64,000 bases of DNA from Hyphomicrobiaceae bacterium (lineage in GTDB: Bacteria; Pseudomonadota; Alphaproteobacteria; Rhizobiales; Hyphomicrobiaceae). The notes beneath the pieces are model-generated. The model had not been told where the DNA came from. It was given only the letters and a program-made list of their open reading frames with translations, and did not search any database. The stretch's first letter is position 1; each line of letters starts with the position of its first letter. The position numbers and the translations under genes were made by a program. This document shows positions 55,303 through 64,000 of the stretch, in pieces. Location of the stretch: the NCBI GenBank assembly GCA_022844275.1, contig JALHMB010000004.1:1-64000 (forward strand). Reading direction: 5' to 3'.

Positions 55303-55333
55303 GACAGGCAGCGCGCACAAAGCGCTGCCTGTC
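55303..55333 (-). terminator. Terminator hairpin after phaA
   Basis: Perfect 12-base arms GACAGGCAGCGC / GCGCTGCCTGTC enclose a 7-base loop, directly after the phaA stop. Confidence 0.75.
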
Positions 55334-55350
55334 GATAACATCCGAAGTCG

Positions 55351-56631
<1,281 letters not shown>

Positions 56632-56779
56632 TTACAGCCGATTTCGGCCCCCCGCAATCGGATCGCGCGGCAACCAAGCCCCGCATTTGGCCGCTCTGAG
56701 ACTGCAATCCTAGGTTCCCTGCCACGGGGTTAGCGTGGTATCATTATCATATGTCAAGCGCTGGGAGGCGGCCCACATT

Positions 56780-57460
56780 ATGCTGAGCAAGTCTGACGCT
56801 GCCACGGGGAAGAAAGAGCCGGTCGTCATAAAGAAGTACGCGAACCGGCGTTTGTATAATACCGAGACCAGTACATATGTGACGCTGGAAGACTTGGCCC
56901 AGATGGTGCGGTCGGAGCGTGATTTCGTCGTTTTCGACGCGCGGACTGGCGACGATCTGACCCACTCCGTACTGACCCAGATCATCGTCGAGCAGGAGAG
57001 CCGGGCCGGCACTCAGACACTGCTACCGGTGCCGTTCCTGCGCCAGCTCATCCGCTTCTACGGCGGCGCCATGGAGCGCATGGTCCCGAGCTATCTCCAG
57101 GTCAGCCTCGAGACGCTGACACGCGAGCAGGACCGCTTCCGCAAGCAGTTCGCCAATGCCTTCACGCCCCATGGAGCGCTGGAGGCCTACCAGGAGCAGG
57201 CCCGCAAGAACCTCCAGCTCTTCGAGCAGGCCATGACTATGTTCAGCCCCTTCGGCGCCAAGCTGGGCGCGAAGGCGGACGATGCGAACCCCAAGACTGA
57301 GACCGCGGAGCCCGGCGCGGGGCGTGATAAGGCGCCGCTTGCGCCGAAGCCGCCGGCGAGCGCCGGAGATGCTCCTGAGAGCGACGAACTCACCTCCATG
57401 CGCAACGAGCTCGCGGCCATGCAGGCCCGAATCGAGAAGCTCGCCAAGACCAAGACCTAG
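56780..57460 (+). CDS. phaR: Polyhydroxyalkanoate synthesis repressor PhaR
   Basis: The 226-residue protein has the PHB/PHA accumulation DNA-binding domain at residues 14-75 (VVIKKYANRRLYNTETSTYV, TLEDLAQMVRSERDFVVFDA, RTGDDLTHSVLTQII). A second conserved block carries LLPVPFLRQLIRFYGGAMER and helices to about 155, and the tail is acidic and coiled. PhaR senses polymer and represses phasin and related genes. The ATG at 56780 begins the conserved region; GGGAGG is 11 bases upstream. It is divergent from phaA. Confidence 0.96.
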   Translation: MLSKSDAATGKKEPVVIKKYANRRLYNTETSTYVTLEDLAQMVRSERDFVVFDARTGDDLTHSVLTQIIVEQESRAGTQTLLPVPFLRQLIRFYGGAMERMVPSYLQVSLETLTREQDRFRKQFANAFTPHGALEAYQEQARKNLQLFEQAMTMFSPFGAKLGAKADDANPKTETAEPGAGRDKAPLAPKPPASAGDAPESDELTSMRNELAAMQARIEKLAKTKT

Positions 57461-57502
57461 ACCTGACTTTGCTGCGAGCCTGACAACGCAGTAGCCGCAA
57501 AA

Positions 57503-57527
57503 TGCCCCGGGACGGCCATCCGGGGCA
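57503..57527 (+). terminator. Terminator hairpin after phaR
   Basis: Perfect 8-base arms TGCCCCGG / CCGGGGCA enclose a 9-base loop. A run of T occurs only 15 bases later, so strength is uncertain. Confidence 0.5.
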
Positions 57528-57586
57528 GACTTGCGCTCTCCGATTTTTGGCGTCATCCTTTTGTCAAATACAAACAGGAGGCGCCC

Positions 57587-57973
57587 TTGAGCGATGCCGA
57601 ACCAATAAGCCTCTATCTCGGCTTTGGTGCAGGTGGGGCAAATTCGCCGCCCCAACGCGCATCATCGCCGGTACCGTCCGCGGTGGTCTTCAGCCGGCGT
57701 GAGCTGTCGGCCATTCTGGACGTGTACGGGCGTCAGGTCGCAGCCGGCGAATGGCGCGACTACGCCATCGACCACGGTCGCGAGACGGCCGCGTTCTCAA
57801 TCTTTCGCCGCACGAGCGAAGTGCCCCTCTATCGCATCGAGAAGACGCCGAAGCTCGCCCGCAAGCAGGGCGCCTATAGCGTCGTCAGCGCTACCGGCCT
57901 CATCCTAAAGCGCGGCAATGAGCTGGACCGCGTTCTTGCGGTCATCGATAAAAAGGTACGGCTCGTCGACTGA
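57587..57973 (+). CDS. DUF2794-domain protein
   Basis: The 128-residue protein matches DUF2794, a small alphaproteobacterial family of unknown function: VVFSRRELSAILDVYGRQVAAGEWRDYA then AAFSIFRRTSEVPLYRIEKT. It has no signal or membrane segment. The start is TTG at 57587, firmly supported by AGGAGG with 5-base spacing and no better codon. The DUF4169 and RHH genes follow on the same strand after 17 bases. Confidence 0.9.
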   Translation: MSDAEPISLYLGFGAGGANSPPQRASSPVPSAVVFSRRELSAILDVYGRQVAAGEWRDYAIDHGRETAAFSIFRRTSEVPLYRIEKTPKLARKQGAYSVVSATGLILKRGNELDRVLAVIDKKVRLVD

Positions 57974-57990
57974 GCCGAAGGATTGATCCC

Positions 57991-58251
57991 ATGACCGCCG
58001 AGATCATCAACCTCAGGCAAGAACGCAAGCGGCGCGAGCGCGCGGCCAGGACTGCCGAGGCCGCGGAGAACCGCGTGAAGTTTGGGCGTACGCGCGCCGA
58101 GCGCGAGCAGGAGGCGCTTGGCGAGGCGCGGACGCGCCAGAACCTCGACCGCCATCTTCTGGAGCCGGATGCGGCACATGTGCCAGAGGGGAGCCCCGAA
58201 CACCGGTCCGGCGACGCGCCCGCGGAGACTTCGGCCCCAAAAGTGCCGTGA
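57991..58251 (+). CDS. DUF4169-family small charged protein
   Basis: The 86-residue protein starts with the DUF4169 signature, AEIINLRQERKRRERAARTA and NRVKFGRTRAE, a highly basic and acidic helical segment, followed by a Pro-rich tail. Function is unknown. Its last four bases overlap the start of the next gene (GTGA), so translation is coupled. Confidence 0.9.
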   Translation: MTAEIINLRQERKRRERAARTAEAAENRVKFGRTRAEREQEALGEARTRQNLDRHLLEPDAAHVPEGSPEHRSGDAPAETSAPKVP

Positions 58252-58496
58252 GCCGGCCAATCAAGCGCTCTTTCTCGATTGGCGGGCATCGAACGTCGAT
58301 TTCCCTCGAAGCACCATTCTGGGATGCCCTCAAGGAGGTTGCGGGCAACGAGCAAATTCCGCTCGCCCGGCTTGTTGCAACGATTGACCAAAACCGAGCT
58401 GGCGCAAGTCTTTCGAGCGCCGTGCGTGTATGGCTTCTGAGCTACTTCAAGTTGCGCTCAGCGGGCAGATCGGACGAAGGCGGACATTCAGTCTAA
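58248..58496 (+). CDS. Ribbon-helix-helix domain protein
   Basis: The 82-residue protein has a ribbon-helix-helix pattern: strand KRSFSIGGHRTSISL, helix APFWDALKEVAGNEQIPLARLVATID, then SSAVRVWLLSYFK. This family (RHH, next to DUF4169) is common in alphaproteobacteria and may bind DNA; targets are unknown. It starts at GTG, sharing four bases with the previous stop. Confidence 0.88.
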   Translation: MSRPIKRSFSIGGHRTSISLEAPFWDALKEVAGNEQIPLARLVATIDQNRAGASLSSAVRVWLLSYFKLRSAGRSDEGGHSV

Positions 58497-58747
58497 GCGA
58501 CTGATATTACCAAAAAGACTCCACGTATCGGCCCTAAAAAAGCCTACAATGCAGGTCGAACCTAAAGTCGGGATTGCCGGGTTCGAGGGACCTTCATTCA
58601 TCTGCGGCCATTTTGCCGAGCGCCGTCCATATGGGGCGGGGCGGATCTTTTGCGTCCGCAGCTCGGCATGGCAGCACCGGCAGCCCGATCGGGGAAAGCG
58701 GGCCTAGTGGCTAATGCCTGGGCCTATAGGGGATCGGAGTAAATTAG

Positions 58748-59344
58748 ATGATTTCTCGTGCACGTCATGGAATGGCAGTGCTGATGGCTGTTGGCTGCTT
58801 GGTCGGGCTGAGCCCGCTCGCAGCGTGCGCTCAGGAGGAATACAAGCCGCCGGTCGCGAAGGAGAAGAGCACTACACAGAAGAGTCCTTCGCAGAAGAGC
58901 ACTAAGGTCGCACAGGCGAGCGCCAAGGAAAAAGCCAAGGAAAAGGAAAAGGCCAAAAAAGCCGCTGCGACCGAGAAGGTCCACAAGATCTCTATTCAGG
59001 TCGCCGAGAACAATCCCCAGCTCATGAATCTCGCGCTGAACAACGCGAGCAACATCATCTCCCACTATAAAAAGCTTGGCGAGAAGGCCGTCGTGGAGAT
59101 CGTGACGTTCGGTCCCGGACTGACCATGCTGAGGGACGATACGAGCCCTGTTAAGGCGCGAATCCAGACGATGTCGCTCGAAAATCCCGAGCTGACCTTC
59201 GCCGCCTGCGCCAACACCCAGACAAACATGTCGAAGCAGGAAAGCAAGGACATCCCCATTATGAGCGAGGCCAAGATCACGCCCTCGGGCGTTGTTCGCC
59301 TCGCCGAGCTGCAGAGCCAAGGCTACGCATACATTCGCCCCTGA
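58748..59344 (+). CDS. Secreted DsrE/DsrF-like family protein with Lys-rich linker
   Basis: The 198-residue precursor has a signal peptide (MAVLMAVGCLVGLSPLAACAQ) that may also be a lipoprotein-like site (LAAC). A Lys/Ala/Ser-rich linker covers about 35-78. The DsrE-like fold follows: HKISIQVAENNPQLMNLALNNASNI, VEIVTFGPGLTML and FAACANTQTNMSKQESKDIP. A single conserved Cys (near 157) stands where related proteins carry a sulfur-relay Cys. A role in periplasmic sulfur chemistry is possible but unproved. Confidence 0.85.
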   Translation: MISRARHGMAVLMAVGCLVGLSPLAACAQEEYKPPVAKEKSTTQKSPSQKSTKVAQASAKEKAKEKEKAKKAAATEKVHKISIQVAENNPQLMNLALNNASNIISHYKKLGEKAVVEIVTFGPGLTMLRDDTSPVKARIQTMSLENPELTFAACANTQTNMSKQESKDIPIMSEAKITPSGVVRLAELQSQGYAYIRP

Positions 59345-59554
59345 GCTGCTGCCGCCGAACCCATGCCGAGCGGTGCCGCGATAGGCGCCGCTCCGTGTCG
59401 GCCATGAGGGCCGACAGCGTGCCCCGCGCGCGGAGTGCCATCCCTGGAGGGCGCATCGCCGATGCCATGTACGGCGCGGGAGCTTCGAATCTGAGCGATG
59501 CCTGGCTGCTCAAAGGCTGATGAGCGCCAGGCAGACCGAAAATGGAGGACTGCA

Positions 59555-60742
59555 ATGTTTGTTACGCGTTACGGCCAGGGCCTATCCGGGGTGCTGCTGG
59601 CCCTTTCGCTCGTCGTGACATCGCTCACTGGCAGCGCCGACGCCCAGCAGCAGCAACTTGCCCAGGCGGCCAAGCGCGGCAAACAGCCCGCGGTCCAGCA
59701 GAATTCACCCGAGCAGAAGCGTAAGGACGCCATCAACTCGTGGACGGTGGGGCTTGCGGCTGGACGCACGGAAGGCGCGCCGCTGCAGTTCGCCTCCGAG
59801 CTCGCACGCGTCGTCGATGATGGCGACAACATGCGCGTCCTGCCGATCGTGACGCGCGGTCCCTTCGACAATGTGTTCGATCTGCTCTACCTGCGCGGCG
59901 TCGATGCTGCGATAGTCTATGGCGACGTGCTCGAGCACTTCAAGACCAATCCCGAGATCGCGGGGATCGGACGGCGAATCAACTTCCTCATGAACCTCTT
60001 CCCGTCGGAGCTCCACATCTTCGTGCGCCCCGAGATCAACTCGCTCAAGGATCTCGAGGGCAAGGCCGTCAATTTCAACACCGTCGGCACGGCGGCCGCC
60101 TATAGCGGGCCGATCATATTCAAGCAGCTCGGCATCAACGTCGACGCCCAGTTCATTCCACACAACGTCGCCATGGAATCCATGCGCAAAGGCGATAAGT
60201 TCGCCGCGACAGTGTGGGTCTCATCCAAGCCCCTGCCGCCGTTCCTCAAGGGCAATTTCCCGCCGGGCTTCAAGTTCTTGCCCGTCGAGTACTCCGATAA
60301 GCTCGAGTACTATCTGCCCGCTTATCTCGAGTCGAAGGACTATCCGGCTCTCATTCCGGAAGGCCAGCGTATCGAGACGATCGCCGTGCCAGCCTTGCTC
60401 GCCGTCTACGACTGGCCGCGCGATACGGACCGTTTCCAGCGCGTCTCGCGCCTCGTCGACTACATCTACGACCGCTTCCCACGCCTCCAGAGCGAGCCCG
60501 GCTATCACCCGAAGTGGAAGGACGTGAACCTCGCCGCGAACGTGCCAGGCTGGAAGCGCTTCCAGCCCATGCAGGACAAGATCGACCAGATCGCAAAGGC
60601 GCGACCGCCGGTACAGGCCCGTCCCAAGATCGATCACGCGCTCGCTCGTGCCCAGGCCGCCCGCGCGGCGCCGGACAATCCGCAAGAGCAGGAGCGGCTT
60701 TTCCAGCAGTTCATCGAATGGACGAAGCAGAAGCAGAATTGA
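59555..60742 (+). CDS. TAXI-family TRAP solute-binding protein (no permease nearby)
   Basis: The 395-residue periplasmic protein has a signal peptide (GVLLALSLVVTSLTGSADAQ), a Gln/Lys-rich stretch, and the TAXI domain: NSWTVGLAAGRTEGAPLQFASELARVV, LLYLRGVDAAIVYGDVLEHF, KAVNFNTVGTAAAYSGPIIF. A C-terminal extension of about 60 residues is helical and Gln-rich. GGAGG lies 6 bases before the ATG at 59555. Unlike the TAXI protein at 35517 it has no permease beside it, so it may use a distant one or serve as a sensor. Confidence 0.88.
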   Translation: MFVTRYGQGLSGVLLALSLVVTSLTGSADAQQQQLAQAAKRGKQPAVQQNSPEQKRKDAINSWTVGLAAGRTEGAPLQFASELARVVDDGDNMRVLPIVTRGPFDNVFDLLYLRGVDAAIVYGDVLEHFKTNPEIAGIGRRINFLMNLFPSELHIFVRPEINSLKDLEGKAVNFNTVGTAAAYSGPIIFKQLGINVDAQFIPHNVAMESMRKGDKFAATVWVSSKPLPPFLKGNFPPGFKFLPVEYSDKLEYYLPAYLESKDYPALIPEGQRIETIAVPALLAVYDWPRDTDRFQRVSRLVDYIYDRFPRLQSEPGYHPKWKDVNLAANVPGWKRFQPMQDKIDQIAKARPPVQARPKIDHALARAQAARAAPDNPQEQERLFQQFIEWTKQKQN

Positions 60743-60795
60743 TGGTGCGGCAGCGTTAGCGAAGCGGGCTAGCGCCTGCAGCTCGGGGGGAGCAC

Positions 60796-61758
60796 ATGAC
60801 GTACACGAGGATGCAGGTGCCCATCGCCAACGTCGTGATCGCCTCCAGCGGACTCTGCGCCGTCGTACTCTGCACCGCGCTGGCGATACCCGCAGCAGCG
60901 GCGCCGGTCTTCAGCAATGCCGTTGCCCTTGCGGATCAGGATGACGCTGAGGCTGCCCTGATCCAGGTCCAGGCCCAGCTCGAGAAGCCCCACATCAATA
61001 TCGGCAAGGTCGTTCTCGTCGAACCTGCGAGCGAGACGCCCTTGCCGATCCAGGTCGGTCCCATCGATGCCATCCCGCGCAACAGCTTCGTGCGCATCCG
61101 CGGCGTGCCGTCATCGGCCTCGCTGTCGGAAGGGCATTCGATCGCGCCGGGCTCCTGGGCCATACCGCTCTCGGTGTTGCCGAACCTGCGCATCTCGATC
61201 CCCGTCGGCGTTTCCGGAAAATCGGACATCACCATCGCGCTCGTCCAGATCGACGGTACAGTGCTCGCGGAGTCTCGTGCTGCGCTCGTCGTTGCCGCAG
61301 CCGAGCTGATCGCACCTTCGCAACCTGCCGCTCCGCGCGAGCGCAGTGTTGCTTCCGTCGGCAATCCGCCGTCACCGCTCGAAGCCTCGCCGCCGCCGGC
61401 GCCACGGCCGCCCGTTCCAGCGGCGAGCCTGCCGCCCGCCAGGGAACCGCCACCAGCGGCACTCACGGAAGATCAGAAGCGCGCGCTTACGTTCATCGTG
61501 CGTGGTCGCGCCCAGGCTCAGCAAGGCAACGTCGCTGCCGCGCGTCTGTTTTATCAGCGGGCGGCAGAGGCCAATCTCGCCGAGGGCGCGCTCGCGCTGG
61601 CGGGTACGTATGATCCCGCCGAGCTTGCGGCGATGGGTGTTGCGGGCGTGCTGCCGGATATTGCGCTCGCGCGGCGCTGGTACGAGAAAGCCCGCGATCT
61701 CGGCGCGCGGGAAGCCGAGGAGCGCCTCCAGCGGCTCAGTCGGACAGGGGTGCGCTAA
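60796..61758 (+). CDS. Secreted protein with C-terminal Sel1/TPR-like module
   Basis: The 320-residue protein has a signal peptide (NVVIASSGLCAVVLCTALAIPAAAA), a beta-rich middle (NSFVRIRGVPSSASLSEGHS, LRISIPVGVSGKSDITIALV), a Pro-rich linker at about 180-225, and a C-terminal module GRAQAQQGNVAAARLFYQRA ... LAGTYDPAELAAMGVAGV. That module parallels the end of the protein at 46676, so the two are distant relatives. It is periplasmic by signal; the function is unknown. It follows the orphan TAXI gene by 53 bases and its stop overlaps yidD by four. Confidence 0.78.
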   Translation: MTYTRMQVPIANVVIASSGLCAVVLCTALAIPAAAAPVFSNAVALADQDDAEAALIQVQAQLEKPHINIGKVVLVEPASETPLPIQVGPIDAIPRNSFVRIRGVPSSASLSEGHSIAPGSWAIPLSVLPNLRISIPVGVSGKSDITIALVQIDGTVLAESRAALVVAAAELIAPSQPAAPRERSVASVGNPPSPLEASPPPAPRPPVPAASLPPAREPPPAALTEDQKRALTFIVRGRAQAQQGNVAAARLFYQRAAEANLAEGALALAGTYDPAELAAMGVAGVLPDIALARRWYEKARDLGAREAEERLQRLSRTGVR

Positions 61759-62096
61759 ATTGGCGGCGGGCGATCGGCCTCGATCTGGCGCTGCGACCAG
61801 CGGCCATAACGCCACGGCGCAATCCAGTGCCGCTCGCCACGCACATCGGGAGCCGGGTCATAGCCCGACGTACCCCAAGGATGGCACCGGCAGACGCGCG
61901 CGCCGGCGAGCCACCATCCCCGCCATGCACCATTCAGATCGATGGCGTCGAGCGCGTACTCCGAGCATGTCGGCAGATGCCGGCACTCGTGGCCGAGCAG
62001 GGGTTTCAGCGTCCAGCGGTAGAGCCGCACCGGCGCCTTCGCGATTTCCTTGGTGGCACGCTCGATCGGGTTCGCCATCCTCGTGATGTCATGCAT
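61755..62096 (-). CDS. yidD: Membrane protein insertion efficiency factor YidD
   Basis: The 113-residue protein has the YidD signature CRHLPTCSEYALDAI, preceded by LYRWTLKPLLGH and followed by RVCRCHPWGTSGYDP. YidD is a small membrane-associated factor that helps YidC insert proteins. The ATG at 62096 overlaps the stop of the IscU-like gene by one base (TGATG), so translation is coupled. A later ATG (62078) gives a 107-residue form. Confidence 0.94.
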   Translation of the reverse strand: MHDITRMANPIERATKEIAKAPVRLYRWTLKPLLGHECRHLPTCSEYALDAIDLNGAWRGWWLAGARVCRCHPWGTSGYDPAPDVRGERHWIAPWRYGRWSQRQIEADRPPPI

Positions 62097-62563
62097 CAAT
62101 CGCGCGCCGTGACCGCCTCCCGCTCACCGCGCTTCTCGGCAATCTGATCCAACGCCCGCACCACCGCCTCGAAGGCAAGCAGTGTCGAGGCATGCCGCCC
62201 TTTCACTTCACGCACTGGCTCCAGTGCCGCGAGATCGGCCCAGCGTCCATTGGGCGGCGGACCGTTCTCCTTGAGCATCCGACGCATCTCGGCTGCGATC
62301 TCGCGCAGCTCTGCTTCGCTCGAACCGACAATGTTCCGCGCCATGATCGCGGCCGAAGCCTGGCCGAGCAGGCAGGCCTTCACGGTCTGGGCGTACTCCT
62401 TGACGCGATCGCCGTTCATGGCGAGCTCGACTGCGATCGTCGAGCCGCAGAGCTTCGAATGGGCGGAGGCCGTCGCATCGGGCGCAGCAAGATGGCCGGC
62501 CGGCGGGATGCCGGCGGCCAGCTCTATGATGCGATGGCTATAGAGATCGCTCAGCTCTGTCAT
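62096..62563 (-). CDS. IscU/NifU-like iron-sulfur cluster assembly scaffold
   Basis: The 155-residue protein has the scaffold fold. Cys39 (SKLCGSTIAVEL) and Cys64 (VKACLLGQASAAI) match two of the three ligand cysteines of IscU/SufU. The third, usually R..C..L, reads RHASTLL here, with Ala in its place. This variant looks typical of the alphaproteobacterial branch near folE, and it may bind clusters differently or act as a helper. It is coupled to yidD. A bulged hairpin element begins 8 bases upstream of the ATG. Confidence 0.85.
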   Translation of the reverse strand: MTELSDLYSHRIIELAAGIPPAGHLAAPDATASAHSKLCGSTIAVELAMNGDRVKEYAQTVKACLLGQASAAIMARNIVGSSEAELREIAAEMRRMLKENGPPPNGRWADLAALEPVREVKGRHASTLLAFEAVVRALDQIAEKRGEREAVTARD

Positions 62564-62570
62564 AATTTCT

Positions 62571-62648
62571 CTAGTGTCCCGATTCCGAAGTTCGCCTGAC
62601 CTCGATGCTGGTGTCCCAAGCGAACTTCGGAATCAAAAGGGACACTAG
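62571..62648. repeat. Bulged hairpin element, copy 1
   Basis: The outer arms CTAGTGTCCC / GGGACACTAG and inner arms GATTCCGAAGTTCGC / GCGAACTTCGGAATC are perfect. An AAAA bulge lies on the right side and the loop is 24 bases. It abuts the ribosome site of the IscU-like gene. Confidence 0.95.
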
Positions 62649-62661
62649 AATCATAGATTTG

Positions 62662-62737
62662 CTAGTGTGATTCAGATCGAGAAATTCGCTTAACACCCGG
62701 CCGCGAGATCTGGCGAATTTCTCGATCATCACACTAG
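62662..62737. repeat. Bulged hairpin element, copy 2
   Basis: The outer arms CTAGTGTGAT / ATCACACTAG and inner arms GATCGAGAAATTCGC / GCGAATTTCTCGATC are perfect. A TCA bulge lies on the left side and the loop is 23 bases. It lies 13 bases from copy 1. Several positions differ from copy 1, and each change is matched on the opposite arm. Confidence 0.95.
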
Positions 62738-63025
62738 CCCTCAGCTCTTAAGGCTGACCAGCCCCGGTAGTTGACCGCCTCGCCAGCCGGCAGATACCTT
62801 AATGGACGGCTTGTCGCCCATCTTGCCCCCATGACCCAGGCACCCCACATCGTGCTGGCATGTTCTTGACGGGGCGGGCGTCGACGCGAGGCACCTAGGC
62901 ATACTGCCGGATATATCGCGCGGGGAGGGGCTGAATTCAAGCGTGGCGCACGGCAGCCAATCGATACAAGCCCGTCCAAACATGATATGCGCAAGTCCGA
63001 AACGCTCCCCCGGAAGGTCGAACGC

Positions 63026-63673
63026 ATGGAGCCTATGATCAAGAAGAATGGCGCCGCGCGCCTCAAATTGACGGGTGAGGACAGTCCCGCGCGTCCGACC
63101 CGGGCGGAGGCCGAGGAGGCCGTGCGTACGCTGCTTTCCTGGGCCGGCGACGACCCGGACCGGGAGGGCCTGCGCGACACGCCGAAGCGGGTAGCGGCCG
63201 CTTTCGAGGAATATTTCGCCGGCTACGGCGCCGATCCCGTCGAAGCGCTCTCGCGGACGTTCGAGGACGTCGGCGGGTATGACGACATGGTCATGCTGCG
63301 CGACATCCGCGTGCAGAGCCATTGTGAGCACCACATCGCGCCGTTCGTCGGTGTTGCCCATATCGCCTATCTGCCGGGCAGCCGCGTTGTCGGTCTCTCC
63401 AAGCTCGCGCGCGTCGTCGAGATTTTCGCGAGCCGCCTCCAGACGCAGGAGAAGCTGACTGCGGAGATCGCTGGCGCCGTCGAGAAAGTGCTCGCCCCGC
63501 GCGGCGTCGCGATCCTGATCGAAGCCGAGCATACGTGCATGTCCATGCGGGGCGTTCGCCAGCATGGCGTCTCGACTGTTACGACCCGTTTCAGCGGCGT
63601 GTTCGAGACCGATCCCAGCTACCGCGACCGCTTTCTCCAGATGGTCCACGCCGGCCTAAAGCAACGGACTTGA
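63026..63673 (+). CDS. folE: GTP cyclohydrolase I FolE
   Basis: FolE converts GTP to dihydroneopterin triphosphate, the first step of folate synthesis. The 215-residue protein shows [20 protein letters not shown], the zinc ligands in [10 protein letters not shown] and [22 protein letters not shown], and the end [12 protein letters not shown]. The ATG at 63026 has CGGAAGG eight bases upstream; ATG 62987 is the alternative. hisI follows after 88 bases, with a third hairpin element across the folE stop. Confidence 0.97.
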   Translation: MEPMIKKNGAARLKLTGEDSPARPTRAEAEEAVRTLLSWAGDDPDREGLRDTPKRVAAAFEEYFAGYGADPVEALSRTFEDVGGYDDMVMLRDIRVQSHCEHHIAPFVGVAHIAYLPGSRVVGLSKLARVVEIFASRLQTQEKLTAEIAGAVEKVLAPRGVAILIEAEHTCMSMRGVRQHGVSTVTTRFSGVFETDPSYRDRFLQMVHAGLKQRT

Positions 63674-63720
63674 AATTCACCTCAACCCAAGGCTGGGCGG
63701 GGAGTGAATTTCAAGGTTGC
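63661..63720. repeat. Bulged hairpin element, copy 3
   Basis: The outer arms GCAAC / GTTGC and inner arms CTTGAAATTCAC / GTGAATTTCAAG are perfect. A GGA bulge lies on the left and the loop is 23 bases. The left arm covers the end of folE including its stop. The plan is the same as copies 1 and 2, with other arm sequences around a shared GAA.TTC.C core. Confidence 0.85.
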
Positions 63721-63761
63721 CCTTCCAGGGCGGTTTGAACAGCGCCGAATTGGAACGCGCC

Positions 63762-64000
63762 ATGAGCACTGCTGCCGGCACCGCTGCATCCGGGCCTTTC
63801 GCCGAGCGCGGCTCGGCCCATGACATCGAGGAAGGCGCGACCTTCGCCCCGAAATTCGACGACGCCGGCGTTCTCGCGGCGGTCGCGACCGACGCCGACA
63901 CCGGCGACGTGCTGATGTTCGCCTGGATGGATGCCGAAGCCCTCGCCCGCACGATCGAGACCGGTGAGGCCCACTTCTACAGCCGCTCGCGCGGCCGACA
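63762..64000 (+). CDS. hisI: Phosphoribosyl-AMP cyclohydrolase HisI (partial, 5' end)
   Basis: The first 79 codons are present and the gene runs off the right edge. After a variable leader of about 28 residues comes [20 protein letters not shown], then [20 protein letters not shown] and [10 protein letters not shown], the start of HisI, which opens the adenine ring of PR-AMP in histidine synthesis. The start ATG at 63762 has GGAACG upstream. Metal-binding Cys residues would lie beyond the window. folE-hisI is a common alphaproteobacterial order. Confidence 0.95.
   Translation, partial: MSTAAGTAASGPFAERGSAHDIEEGATFAPKFDDAGVLAAVATDADTGDVLMFAWMDAEALARTIETGEAHFYSRSRGR

Larger units (their letters stand above)
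62564..63025. other. Divergent control region between IscU-like gene and folE
   Basis: This 462-base region holds two bulged hairpin elements (62571-62648 and 62662-62737). From 62740 to 63010 I see no gene on either strand. An ATG at 62987 could extend folE by 13 codons. Confidence 0.6.

Overview
The window is GC-rich DNA from an alphaproteobacterium, most likely Hyphomicrobiales (Rhizobiales). The reasons are the yidD / IscU-like / folE / hisI neighbourhood, the PHB genes phaB-phaA with a divergent phaR, a DUF2794 / DUF4169 / ribbon-helix-helix string, several solute-binding-protein transporters, and compact gene packing with GTG and TTG starts. No species is named because nothing here decides it.

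Layout. 1-118 is the right end of an IS3-family insertion sequence. 119-6137 is a remnant of a T7-like (podovirus-type) prophage inserted at the 3' end of a tRNA-Ser(GGA) gene: a tyrosine integrase, an 887-residue single-subunit RNA polymerase and an HNH/AP2-type homing endonuclease all run leftward from the tRNA. No capsid, DNA polymerase or second att site is in the window. 6.7-16 kb is core-type chromosome: murA, an EamA exporter, katG with divergent oxyR, a CYTH protein, an atypical AroQ with a MetX-like hydrolase, and an apparently exported methyltransferase. 16-29 kb holds a Tat-exported metallo-hydrolase, a two-gene phage-tail-like pair (DUF2793, FN3-LamG), small enzymes, a CoA-transferase, an OmpA-like envelope protein, an orphan adenine methylase and an SsuD-like monooxygenase.

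29-46 kb is an efflux and carboxylate-uptake block: an RND pump with adaptor, a tartrate/D-malate-type dehydrogenase next to a TRAP-TAXI transporter, a TauE-type exporter, a thioredoxin-fold isomerase, an FAD oxidoreductase, and an operon of amidase plus tripartite tricarboxylate transporter (tctC-tctB-tctA). 46-54 kb has a Sel1-like membrane protein, a molybdopterin-binding/cytidylyltransferase fusion, an altronate-dehydratase-family enzyme, a tandem pair of tiny secreted proteins, an acyl-CoA-ligase-like enzyme and a stand-alone response regulator. 54-58.5 kb is polyhydroxybutyrate metabolism and small conserved genes. 58.7-64 kb has a DsrE-like secreted protein, an orphan TAXI binding protein, a second Sel1-like protein, yidD, an IscU-like scaffold, folE and the start of hisI.

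Strongest unexplained signals: (a) three bulged hairpin elements around folE whose stems differ in sequence but keep pairing; (b) the polymerase-carrying prophage remnant; (c) two tiny secreted proteins with near-identical coding cores but diverged signal sequences; (d) a structured intergenic stretch near 9.04-9.16 kb that may be a small RNA. Starts were chosen by ribosome binding site and family length and often lie inside the longest open frame.
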